The notes under the pieces are model-generated. The model was given only the letters and a program-made list of their open reading frames with translations. It was not told the origin of the DNA and ran no database searches. Shown piece by piece: positions 1 through 7,254 of a stretch of 64,000 bases of DNA; the first letter of the stretch is position 1; each line of letters begins with the position of its first letter. Both the position numbers and the translations under genes were made by a program. The DNA is taken from positions 310,001 to 374,000 of the forward strand of contig NZ_QENZ01000003.1 in NCBI RefSeq assembly GCF_003096835.1, given 5' to 3'. The DNA is from Balneicella halophila. Lineage in GTDB: Bacteria; Bacteroidota; Bacteroidia; Bacteroidales; Balneicellaceae.

Positions 1-1
1 G

Positions 2-49
2 ACAGCTAAGGAACGTAAAGCCCTGTTCAAATCAAGCTATAAGAAATGA
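2..49 (+). CDS. C-terminal tail of an upstream gene (partial)
   Basis: An open frame runs in from the left edge and ends at TGA 47-49, giving only 15 residues ending FKSSYKK. Its stop lies 3 nt before the ATG of the next gene, so the two are probably co-transcribed. The tail is too short to assign. From memory, rhomboid-family membrane proteases often precede this endonuclease-family gene in Bacteroidetes, but nothing in the 15 residues proves it. Confidence 0.5.
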   Translation, partial: TAKERKALFKSSYKK

Positions 50-52
50 TCA

Positions 53-1084
53 ATGATTAAGCGTCTTGTATTACTTCTGAATATCGTATGTGTCTTAGGT
101 TTATTAATGGCATATCTTTCTCCATATATTCCACCAACTGTTTGGTATATTCCACAACTTTTTGGTCTCTTTTATCCTTATTTTCTCTTTTTTAATGTTT
201 GCTTCTTAACTTTCTGGCTAGTATTCAAAAGAACTTATGCAATTTATTCTTTCATTACTATTCTTATGGGTTTTGGATTTATCTCAAGAGTCTATAAATG
301 GAACGATATACCAGTTCCCGAGAGTAATGAAGTAATTAAACTTCTGTCTTACAATGTCAAAAAGTTTGGCACTTCATCTGAGGGCAAGACAGTAAACCCC
401 AAGCCTCTTTTTGAATTTGTAAGTCAACAAAACGCTGATATTTCCTGTTTTCAAGAATACAGTAACTCTCGATACGTAAAATATGGGAAGTCTGTATTGG
501 AAGATCTTTATACTTATGCTCATTTCAATGGAGAATTAGCTACATTCAGTAAGTTTCCCATACTCAAAAAACAAAATATTTCATTTTGTAAAAACCATTA
601 TGCAAAGGGAATAATTACAGATATACTCATCGAAAAGGACACCTTGCGGATAATTAATGTACACTTAGAGTCCAATCAACTTTCCTCTAAGAATAAGAAA
701 GATTTGGAAGAAGTTGTGAATAAAAAGCAAGGTTTTGAAAAGCTAAGATCAATCGCAGGTAAACTAAAGCGGGCATCTTTTCATAGGGTCATTCAGGTAG
801 AGAAAATAGTGGATATTGTTGAAGAATCACCCTATAAAATAATTGTCTGTGGCGATTTTAATGACATCCCTCTTTCTTATTCATATGGAAGAATTAACAA
901 ACTGCTAGATGATAGTTTCGTAGAAGCCGGAGAAAATTTTGGACTTACATTTTCAGAAGGGAATATAAATGTTAGGATTGATTATATCTTTTCCAAAACT
1001 CCTTTCTATAAGCACGAAGCCCACTCAATAAAACACTCTGACCACAAACCAATTACGGCATTTACTAAAATAAATTTAGAATGA
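53..1084 (+). CDS. Membrane-anchored endonuclease/exonuclease/phosphatase family protein
   Basis: 343 aa. Three hydrophobic segments fill the first ~90 residues, followed by an EEP (DNase I / sphingomyelinase-like) metal-dependent phosphodiesterase domain. Visible family motifs, in order, are the metal-binding Asn in SYNVKKFG (~residue 98), QEY, the VHLES strand, the catalytic CGDFND (~270) and the terminal HSDHKPI. The substrate (nucleic acid, phospholipid or inositol phosphate) cannot be told from sequence. The N-terminal hydrophobic block indicates membrane anchoring, with the catalytic domain probably outside the cytoplasm. The ATG at 53 follows the upstream stop by 3 nt, indicating an operon with the upstream gene. 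Confidence 0.85.
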   Translation: MIKRLVLLLNIVCVLGLLMAYLSPYIPPTVWYIPQLFGLFYPYFLFFNVCFLTFWLVFKRTYAIYSFITILMGFGFISRVYKWNDIPVPESNEVIKLLSYNVKKFGTSSEGKTVNPKPLFEFVSQQNADISCFQEYSNSRYVKYGKSVLEDLYTYAHFNGELATFSKFPILKKQNISFCKNHYAKGIITDILIEKDTLRIINVHLESNQLSSKNKKDLEEVVNKKQGFEKLRSIAGKLKRASFHRVIQVEKIVDIVEESPYKIIVCGDFNDIPLSYSYGRINKLLDDSFVEAGENFGLTFSEGNINVRIDYIFSKTPFYKHEAHSIKHSDHKPITAFTKINLE

Positions 1085-1125
1085 TTCTTTATTAAACTTT
1101 AATGTTCTAAAACATTGAAAGCCTA

Positions 1126-1141
1126 TCGAAATCGATTTCGA
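1126..1141. promoter_or_regulatory. 16-bp perfect palindrome upstream of the 2-oxoacid oxidoreductase operon
   Basis: TCGAAATCGATTTCGA reads identically on both strands. It ends 7 bp before the -7 box at 1149-1156, so it covers the part of the promoter where the -33 element should be. The position fits an operator for a dimeric regulator. The regulator is unknown. Confidence 0.5.
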
Positions 1142-1148
1142 AAGTATT

Positions 1149-1156
1149 TATTTTTG
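1149..1156 (+). promoter_or_regulatory. -7 box (TATTTTTG) of the 2-oxoacid:ferredoxin oxidoreductase operon
   Basis: Exact match to the Bacteroidetes -7 consensus TAnnTTTG, 33 nt before the ferredoxin-subunit ATG at 1190. No clear TTG -33 element is seen; that region holds the 1126-1141 palindrome instead. Confidence 0.55.
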
Positions 1157-1189
1157 TAACACGATTAAAAATAACCAAAAAGAAATATT

Positions 1190-1432
1190 ATGGCTAAAGT
1201 AAAAGGAGCTGTGGTAGTTGACATAGAGAAATGTAAAGGCTGTGGCATTTGCATTGATGACTGCCCAACAGATACACTCGCATTTGAAAGAGCTGTTAAT
1301 GGTAAAGGATATCATTATGCTTACATGAAGGCACCTGAACTTTGCATCGGTTGTTCAAACTGTGCAATCTCTTGTCCAGATACCGTGATAACAGTGTATA
1401 GAGTAAAACCAGAAAGAAAGAAAACATCTTAA
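1190..1432 (+). CDS. 2-oxoacid:ferredoxin oxidoreductase, ferredoxin-like (delta) subunit
   Basis: 80 aa with two 4Fe-4S motifs, CKGCGICIDDCP and CIGCSNCAISCP, separated by about 30 residues. In this enzyme family the delta subunit passes electrons from the TPP-bound oxidation of a 2-oxoacid to ferredoxin. It is first in a tight four-gene operon (2 nt before the alpha subunit). Cluster order delta-alpha-beta-gamma matches the VOR/KOR complexes common in anaerobic Bacteroidales. Whether the substrate is 2-oxoglutarate or branched-chain 2-oxoacids cannot be read from this subunit. Confidence 0.9.
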   Translation: MAKVKGAVVVDIEKCKGCGICIDDCPTDTLAFERAVNGKGYHYAYMKAPELCIGCSNCAISCPDTVITVYRVKPERKKTS

Positions 1433-1434
1433 TT

Positions 1435-2520
1435 ATGTCAGACGTAAAACTACTCAAAGGTAACGAAGTTATTGCTGAAGCAGCAATTCGTTGCGGTTGT
1501 GATGGATATTTTGGGTACCCAATTACCCCTCAATCAGAAGTAATGGAAACCCTCATGGAAAGAGCTCCATGGAATACTACAGGAATGGTTGTACTTCAAG
1601 CAGAAAGTGAAGTTGCAGCAATAAATATGGTCTATGGCGGAGCATGTTGTGGCAAAAAAGTAATGACCTCTTCTTCAAGCCCAGGTGTGAGTTTAAAACA
1701 AGAAGGAATCAGCTACTTATGCGGTGCAGAATTACCTTGTCTTATTGTAAATGTGCAAAGAGGAGGTCCTGGATTAGGAACCATACAACCTTCACAAGCT
1801 GATTATTTCCAAACAGTAAAAGGTGGTGGTCATGGTGACTACAAGCTCATTGTATTAGCACCAAACTCAGTTCAGGAAATGAATGACTTTGTTGATTTAG
1901 GATTTGAACTTTCTTTCAAGTACAGAGTTCCTGCAATGATTTTGAGCGATGGTATGATAGGACAAATGATGGAGAAAGTAACCTTAAGTCCTAAAAAACC
2001 ACGCCGAACAGAGGAAGAAATTATTAAAGAAGATGGTGACTGGGCTACTACAGGAAAAACTGCTGATAGAGAGCAAAATGTAATTACTTCATTAGCTCTA
2101 AAAGCTGAAGAACAAGAAGCTACTAACCTCAGACTTCAAGCTAAATATAAAGAGATACAAGAAAATGAGGTAAGATATGAAACCTATAAAGCAGATGATG
2201 CTGAATATCTTTTAGTTGCATTTGGGTCTTGTTCAAGAATTTGTTCTAAAACAGTAGATACAGCCAGAGAAGATGGTATCAAATTAGGTATGATACGTCC
2301 AATCACGTTATTCCCATTCCCTACAAAACAAATTAAAGAATTTGCTAAGCAAGTCAAAGGATTTATGACGGTAGAGATGAATGCCGGACAAATGGTTGAA
2401 GATGTGAGATTAGCAGTGAATGGTGAAAAACCTGTAGAATTCTACGGACGTTTCGGTGGAATTATTCCGAGTCCTGAAGAAATTAGAGTTGCTTTAGAAA
2501 AACAACTATTTAATAAGTAA
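1435..2520 (+). CDS. vorB: 2-oxoacid:ferredoxin oxidoreductase alpha subunit (VorB/KorA type)
   Basis: 361 aa. N-terminal pyrimidine-binding TPP domain with the family signature GYPITPQSEVMETL near residue 27, then the transketolase C-terminal-like domain containing GMIRPITLFPFP. This subunit forms half of the active site that oxidatively decarboxylates a 2-oxoacid to acyl-CoA with reduction of ferredoxin. In Bacteroidales such proteins are often named VorB (3-methyl-2-oxobutanoate dehydrogenase subunit); 2-oxoglutarate is an equally possible substrate. The operon context with all four subunits supports an intact enzyme. Confidence 0.88.
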   Translation: MSDVKLLKGNEVIAEAAIRCGCDGYFGYPITPQSEVMETLMERAPWNTTGMVVLQAESEVAAINMVYGGACCGKKVMTSSSSPGVSLKQEGISYLCGAELPCLIVNVQRGGPGLGTIQPSQADYFQTVKGGGHGDYKLIVLAPNSVQEMNDFVDLGFELSFKYRVPAMILSDGMIGQMMEKVTLSPKKPRRTEEEIIKEDGDWATTGKTADREQNVITSLALKAEEQEATNLRLQAKYKEIQENEVRYETYKADDAEYLLVAFGSCSRICSKTVDTAREDGIKLGMIRPITLFPFPTKQIKEFAKQVKGFMTVEMNAGQMVEDVRLAVNGEKPVEFYGRFGGIIPSPEEIRVALEKQLFNK

Positions 2521-2532
2521 AAGGAAAAAACA

Positions 2533-3294
2533 ATGGATGTTAAAGAAATAATTGCAAAAGGAGATCTTGTTTACGAGAAAACAAAGGTCCTCACAGATAA
2601 AGAAATGCACTACTGCCCTGGATGTACGCATGGAACAGTGCATAAAGCCATTGCTGAAGTTATTGAAGAAATGGGAATCCAAGAAAAAACGATTGGAATA
2701 TCTCCTGTAGGTTGTTCTGTATTTGCTTACGAATATTTACATATCGATTGGCAACAAGCTGCCCATGGACGTGCTCCCGCTTTAGCTACAGCAACAAAAC
2801 GATTGATGCCAGAAAAGTATGTATTTACATACCAAGGTGATGGAGATATCGCATCTATCGGATGTGCTGAAGCAATACACGCTTGTAACCGTGGAGAAAA
2901 TATCTTAATGATTTTTATCAATAATGGTATTTATGGGATGACAGGCGGTCAAATGGCTCCAACAACACTTGACGGAATGAAAACAGCAACTTCTCCTACA
3001 GGAAGAACTGTTGAACAGAATGGATATACTCTTGACCTTACTAAAATGATAGCTCCCCTACCTGGAGTATGCTACGTAGCACGTCACTCTGCAGACACAG
3101 CAGCGGCAACACGTAAACTAAAAAGAGCACTGAAAAAAGGTTTTGAAAACTCAATGAAGAATAAAGGAACTTCCTTTGTAGAAGTAATTTCTACTTGTAA
3201 TTCTGGATGGAAAATGTCTCCCGTAGCTGCTAACGAGTGGATGAGAGAGAATATGTTTCCAGTATTCCCATTAGGAACTATTAAAGACGAATAA
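2533..3294 (+). CDS. 2-oxoacid:ferredoxin oxidoreductase beta subunit, TPP-binding
   Basis: 253 aa. The TPP/Mg2+ motif is visible as GDGDIASIG followed by NNGIYGMTGGQ, and the CPGCTHG motif near the N-terminus is typical of beta subunits of this family. It partners the alpha subunit upstream (12-nt gap) and the gamma subunit downstream (3-nt gap). Length is normal for a KorB/VorA-like subunit. Confidence 0.9.
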   Translation: MDVKEIIAKGDLVYEKTKVLTDKEMHYCPGCTHGTVHKAIAEVIEEMGIQEKTIGISPVGCSVFAYEYLHIDWQQAAHGRAPALATATKRLMPEKYVFTYQGDGDIASIGCAEAIHACNRGENILMIFINNGIYGMTGGQMAPTTLDGMKTATSPTGRTVEQNGYTLDLTKMIAPLPGVCYVARHSADTAAATRKLKRALKKGFENSMKNKGTSFVEVISTCNSGWKMSPVAANEWMRENMFPVFPLGTIKDE

Positions 3295-3297
3295 GAC

Positions 3298-3849
3298 ATG
3301 AATGAAGAAATTATTATAGCAGGTTTTGGAGGACAAGGTGTCCTTTCTCTCGGAAAAATTATTGCCTATTCAGGGATTATGGAAGGTAAAGAGGTATCTT
3401 GGATGCCTTCTTACGGACCGGAAATGCGTGGTGGAACGTGCAACGTTACGGTAATTATCAGTGATAATAAAATCAGTTCTCCTGTAGTACAACGTGTTGA
3501 TACAGCTGTAGTACTTAATCAGCAAGCTTTAGATAAGTTTGAAGAGGAAGTAAAAGAAGGAGGGACTCTAATATATGACCCTAATGGTATCACAAGACAT
3601 CCTGAACGTAAGGATATCAATATCTACAAAGTAGATGCAGCTCGTTTAGCCGTAGAATTAGGAAACCCCAAAATCTATAATATGATTATTATGGGAGCTA
3701 TTCTAAAAGCAAGACCCATCCTAAATGATGAGAATGTAGAACTTGGACTGAAAAAATCATTACCAGAACGCCACCACAAATTAATTCCATTGAATATGGA
3801 AGCAGTGAAGAGTGGCTCCAAGGGTGTGGAACAAGTCCATAGCATTTAA
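3298..3849 (+). CDS. 2-oxoacid:ferredoxin oxidoreductase gamma subunit
   Basis: 183 aa, starting with the family signature GFGGQGVLSLGK and continuing with PSYGPEMRGGTCNVTV, both diagnostic of the gamma (CoA-binding) domain. It closes the four-subunit operon, which is followed by a structured region and a strong terminator. All four subunits are intact. Confidence 0.9.
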   Translation: MNEEIIIAGFGGQGVLSLGKIIAYSGIMEGKEVSWMPSYGPEMRGGTCNVTVIISDNKISSPVVQRVDTAVVLNQQALDKFEEEVKEGGTLIYDPNGITRHPERKDINIYKVDAARLAVELGNPKIYNMIIMGAILKARPILNDENVELGLKKSLPERHHKLIPLNMEAVKSGSKGVEQVHSI

Positions 3850-3874
3850 TAAAAGAAAATAACCTAAATTTTAT

Positions 3875-3951
3875 AAAGAGCTTAGTACACGACCTATTTT
3901 CATAAACTCACATTTCCTTTTACAGCTAAAATAATCGTGTATTAGCTCTTT
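3875..3951 (+). other. Strongly structured intergenic element (3' UTR or small RNA)
   Basis: AAAGAGCT (3875-3882) pairs with AGCTCTTT (3944-3951), AGT (3884-3886) with ATT (3941-3943; one G-U), and ACACGA (3887-3892) with TCGTGT (3935-3940). This makes a nearly continuous 17-bp stem with one bulged T and a ~42-nt AT-rich loop. It lies after the oxidoreductase operon and 5 nt before a rho-independent terminator. It is too long and regular for a simple terminator. No known riboswitch class was recognised. Confidence 0.45.
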
Positions 3952-3956
3952 GCCTT

Positions 3957-3998
3957 AATAGGCTTATGCAATAATCTATTTGTATAAGCCTATTTTTA
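3957..3998 (+). terminator. Rho-independent terminator of the 2-oxoacid oxidoreductase operon
   Basis: AATAGGCTTATGCA (3957-3970) pairs with its complement at 3981-3994 (14 pairs, one G-U), with a 10-nt loop and a T tract at 3993-3997. Confidence 0.8.
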
Positions 3999-4057
3999 TG
4001 GACTCCAAAATTGTTTATAAGTAAATTTTAATGAGCATTTTATCCTAACTCAAAAAA

Positions 4058-4077
4058 TGTTACTTTTATCCGTAACA
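4058..4077 (+). promoter_or_regulatory. Putative guaC core promoter with overlapping inverted repeat
   Basis: TACTTTTA (4061-4068) matches TAnnTTTG in all but the last base and lies 30 nt before guaC. It sits inside the inverted repeat TGTTAC-N8-GTAACA (4058-4077). A repressor bound there would block the core promoter. The promoter match is imperfect. Confidence 0.35.
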
Positions 4078-4098
4078 AATAAAAAAAACGATTAGTGC

Positions 4099-5139
4099 AT
4101 GAGATTAGAATATGAATTAAAATTGGGGTTCAAAGATGTAATGTTCAGACCAAAAAGGTCTACATTGAATTCAAGGTCTCAAGTAGATCTAGAAAGAGAA
4201 TTTATTTTTAAACACACTTTAAAAAAATGGAAAGGTGTACCTATCATTGCAGCCAATATGGATACAGTAGGTACATTTAAGATGGCTGAAAGTCTTGCTA
4301 GGGATAAAATAATGACTGCTATTCATAAACATTACACCACTAATGAATGGGAAGAATTTTTAGCCGATAAACCAACTGAATTTTATCAATATATTACTCT
4401 AAGCACAGGTACAGGAGAAAAAGATGAAGAAAAATTGTCTAAGTTGCTTTCTCAGCACCCAAAGCTTGAATTTATTTGCATCGATGTAGCCAATGGCTAT
4501 TCTCAGCATTTCGTCGATTTTGTGAGAAAAATAAGAGCTCAATATCCTGACAAAATTATTATTGCGGGAAATGTAGTTACTGGAGAAATGGTTGAAGAAC
4601 TTCTTTTGTCTGGTGCAGATATTATAAAAGTAGGCATAGGTCCAGGTTCTGTTTGTACAACTAGAGTAAAAACGGGCGTGGGATATCCACAACTTTCTGC
4701 AATTATCGAATGTGCGGATGCGGCTCATGGATTAGGTGGTCATATTATCAGTGATGGCGGTTGTAAAATTCCTGGTGATGTTGCTAAAGCTTTTGGAGGC
4801 GGTGCAGACTTTGTAATGCTGGGCGGTATGCTTGCAGGACATGACGAAAGTGGCGGAGATGTGGTTGAAGAAAATGGAAAGAAATTTCGCTTATTCTATG
4901 GAATGAGTTCACAGACAGCAATGAAGAAACATGCTGGAGGAGTCGCAGACTATCGGGCTTCGGAAGGAAAAACCGTTAAAGTACCTTATAGAGGCAGTGT
5001 ACAAGAAACAGTTAAGGATATATTAGGAGGAATACGATCAACTTGTACGTATGTTGGTGCTTCCAGACTGAAAGAACTTTCAAAACGAACCACTTTTATC
5101 CGAGTACAAGAACAACATAATCAAGTATTTGGCGATTAA
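4099..5139 (+). CDS. guaC: GMP reductase
   Basis: 346 aa, the usual GuaC length. It converts GMP to IMP with NADPH, returning guanine nucleotides to the adenine branch. The catalytic loop [18 protein letters not shown] places the catalytic Cys at residue 186, the position in E. coli GuaC. The phosphate-binding [15 protein letters not shown] and [12 protein letters not shown] segments are also present. No CBS domains are present, which separates it from IMP dehydrogenase. It appears monocistronic: a terminator lies upstream and a separate promoter candidate precedes the next gene. Confidence 0.95.
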   Translation: MRLEYELKLGFKDVMFRPKRSTLNSRSQVDLEREFIFKHTLKKWKGVPIIAANMDTVGTFKMAESLARDKIMTAIHKHYTTNEWEEFLADKPTEFYQYITLSTGTGEKDEEKLSKLLSQHPKLEFICIDVANGYSQHFVDFVRKIRAQYPDKIIIAGNVVTGEMVEELLLSGADIIKVGIGPGSVCTTRVKTGVGYPQLSAIIECADAAHGLGGHIISDGGCKIPGDVAKAFGGGADFVMLGGMLAGHDESGGDVVEENGKKFRLFYGMSSQTAMKKHAGGVADYRASEGKTVKVPYRGSVQETVKDILGGIRSTCTYVGASRLKELSKRTTFIRVQEQHNQVFGD

Positions 5140-5173
5140 TATTTATCCTTAATTCATCAAAATTGCAAGATAT

Positions 5174-5201
5174 TTGTAGCTAGATAAATTTTATAACTTT
5201 A
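5174..5201 (+). promoter_or_regulatory. Putative promoter of the PPOX-family gene
   Basis: TTG (5174-5176), a 17-nt spacer and TAACTTTA (5194-5201; one mismatch to TAnnTTTG), 17 nt before the ATG at 5219. Confidence 0.35.
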
Positions 5202-5218
5202 AATAGCCTAAACATATT

Positions 5219-5725
5219 ATGAGTACAAAAAATTTATACAATAAAGAAGCTATCGACAAATTAAAGGAACTTGTGGAAGATGCTCGATTCTGTATGATGT
5301 CAACTATTTTAAGTGGACAAACGCCACTTCTTGCCCGCCCTATGACGGTACAGGAAGTCGATGATGAAGGAACACTTTGGTTTTTCAGCAGTAAAGACGG
5401 GGATCAAGAGTATAAGGTTAATACAAACTCTGACATGCAATTATTCTTTTCTAATACAGACAAACAAGAATATCTTTCTATTTACGGAAAGGCAACGATT
5501 CACACCGATAAGGAGACTATTGAAAAACACTGGTCTAAGATGGCTGATGGGTGGTTTGATGGAAAGAATGACCCAAACATCACCGTAATTGCCATACACC
5601 CTGAAGATATCAAATATTGGGAAACAAAACATGGAAAATGGATGAGTAGTGCCTTGTTATTGTATTCAGCACTTACTGGGGACGATGAAGTCAATCCTGG
5701 AATATCTGGAAAATTAAAAATCTAA
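5219..5725 (+). CDS. Pyridoxamine 5'-phosphate oxidase-family protein (general stress protein 26-like)
   Basis: 168 aa with the split-barrel flavin-binding fold of the PPOX superfamily. The order CMMSTI, ARPMTVQEVDDEGTLWFFSS, KVNTNSDMQLFFSN and YLSIYGKA resembles B. subtilis GSP26-type proteins rather than true PdxH. Expected cofactor is FMN or F420-like, but the reaction is unknown. It is followed 11 nt later by a tiny lipoprotein gene and probably shares its transcript. Confidence 0.8.
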   Translation: MSTKNLYNKEAIDKLKELVEDARFCMMSTILSGQTPLLARPMTVQEVDDEGTLWFFSSKDGDQEYKVNTNSDMQLFFSNTDKQEYLSIYGKATIHTDKETIEKHWSKMADGWFDGKNDPNITVIAIHPEDIKYWETKHGKWMSSALLLYSALTGDDEVNPGISGKLKI

Positions 5726-5736
5726 TAATTAATCTT

Positions 5737-5919
5737 ATGAAAAAAGCAAACATTAAATTACTTGTACTAAGTGTACTACTTATGCCACTTTTGACTTCTT
5801 GTGAGTTATTTGAAGGCGTTTTTAAAGCAGGAATGTGGTCAGGAATCCTTATTGTGGTAGCTATAATTGTTTTGATTATATGGTTGCTATCAAAATTATT
5901 CTCAGGAAGAAAGAAGTAA
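5737..5919 (+). CDS. Tiny membrane lipoprotein
   Basis: 60 aa. A signal peptide with lipobox LLTSC (Cys ~22) is followed by a short linker and one transmembrane segment (GILIVVAIIVLIIWLL), ending in a basic tail GRKK. Similar mini-proteins are found across Bacteroidetes and are sometimes mislabelled phosphatidate cytidylyltransferase. Nothing here supports an enzyme. Function unknown. It ends about 30 nt before a terminator. Confidence 0.7.
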   Translation: MKKANIKLLVLSVLLMPLLTSCELFEGVFKAGMWSGILIVVAIIVLIIWLLSKLFSGRKK

Positions 5920-5946
5920 GCAATTTCTATTTTCTTAGTAATACAC

Positions 5947-5982
5947 AAAGGAAGAATACTTAAAAGGTTTCTTCCTTTTTTT
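5947..5982 (+). terminator. Rho-independent terminator after the PPOX/lipoprotein pair
   Basis: AAAGGAAGAA (5947-5956) pairs with TTCTTCCTTT (5969-5978), 12-nt loop, T tract 5976-5982. It lies between convergent genes. Confidence 0.8.
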
Positions 5983-6011
5983 GTACTAATTAATTCGTTG
6001 CTAAACTCTAT

Positions 6012-7244
6012 TTAATGAAAGAATAAATACCCTATAATGATAGCAGCGATAATGCCTACAAAGTCAGCAAACAAACCGCAAGTAACAGCATAGCGGGTAT
6101 TCTTAATTCCTACGGAGCCGAAATAAACCGCTATAACATAAAAGGTAGTATCCGTTGCTCCTTGCAGTGTTGATGCCAAACGCCCTACAAATGAATCAGC
6201 TCCGTGGGTTGCCATAGCATCTACCATCATGCCGCGCGCTCCACTGCCACTTAATGGTTTCATGAGTGCTGTAGGCAGTGCCTCTACAAAGTCAGTATTT
6301 ACACCTAATGCCGTAAACAGGTACCGAAAGCCATCCATTAGTATTTCCATACCTCCTGAAGCTCTGAACACACCGATAGCTACTAATATAGCAATAAGGT
6401 AAGGAATAATTTTTACGGCAATTCCGAAACCGTCTTTCGCACCATCAATAAATGCATCGTAAACATTCACTTTACGCCATGCTGCGAGTCCTACAAAAGC
6501 AATGATAATTCCAAAAAGAATGATACTGCTTGCTTGCCTAGAAACTTCTGCAATAGCATCTTGACTCATTTGAGAAAAAAGATAGATCAATCCGACGATA
6601 AATAATGTCATTCCACCGAGATATGCCATCACAACCTTATCCCAAATTTTCAATTTCTGATAAAAAGCCACAATTAACAGACCTGCAATTGTAGAAAAAA
6701 AAGTAGCCAACAAGATGGGAATAAATATATCTGCTGGGGAAACAGCTCCAGCTTGTGCTCTATAAACCATAATGGAAACAGGAATCAGTGTTAATCCTGA
6801 GGTGTTGAGTACCAAAAACATAATTTGTGGATTAGAGGCTTGGTCTTTCTTTGGATTTACCTCCTGCATTTGCTCCATAGCTTTTAATCCCATGGGTGTA
6901 GCCGCATTATCTAGTCCTAGCATATTTGCCGCTAAATTCATGATGATAGAACCATGTGCGGGATGTTCTTTTGGAAGCTCAGGCATCAGTCTGGTAAACA
7001 ACGGAGAAATAAGACGTCCCAGAATTTTAATAACTCCACCACGTTCCCCTATTTTCATAATGCCCAACCATAAAGATAAAACGCCAGTAAGGTATAATGA
7101 TATTTCAAAACCTGTCTTTGCCGTTTCAAAGGTAGAATCCATTATTGCCGGGAAAACAGCTAAATCTCCCATAAAAACAAGCTTAACTAATGCTATTACA
7201 AAGGCAATAACGAAAAATCCTATCCAAATATAATTGAGAACCAT
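6012..7244 (-). CDS. Nucleoside-recognition (SpmA/SpmB-like fused) membrane protein
   Basis: 410 aa polytopic membrane protein. The N-terminal half carries the SpmA-type signature MNLAANMLGLDNAATPMGLKAM, the C-terminal half the SpmB-type segment MKPLSGSGARGMMVDAM, so it is the fused form usual in Bacteroidetes. These Gate/nucleoside-recognition domains occur in spore-maturation proteins and CNT-like transporters; the transported or sensed molecule is not known in non-sporulating bacteria. It follows the ten-repeat protein gene by 10 nt and is probably co-transcribed with it. Confidence 0.85.
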   Translation of the reverse strand: MVLNYIWIGFFVIAFVIALVKLVFMGDLAVFPAIMDSTFETAKTGFEISLYLTGVLSLWLGIMKIGERGGVIKILGRLISPLFTRLMPELPKEHPAHGSIIMNLAANMLGLDNAATPMGLKAMEQMQEVNPKKDQASNPQIMFLVLNTSGLTLIPVSIMVYRAQAGAVSPADIFIPILLATFFSTIAGLLIVAFYQKLKIWDKVVMAYLGGMTLFIVGLIYLFSQMSQDAIAEVSRQASSIILFGIIIAFVGLAAWRKVNVYDAFIDGAKDGFGIAVKIIPYLIAILVAIGVFRASGGMEILMDGFRYLFTALGVNTDFVEALPTALMKPLSGSGARGMMVDAMATHGADSFVGRLASTLQGATDTTFYVIAVYFGSVGIKNTRYAVTCGLFADFVGIIAAIIIGYLFFH

Positions 7245-7254
7245 ATATTTATAT

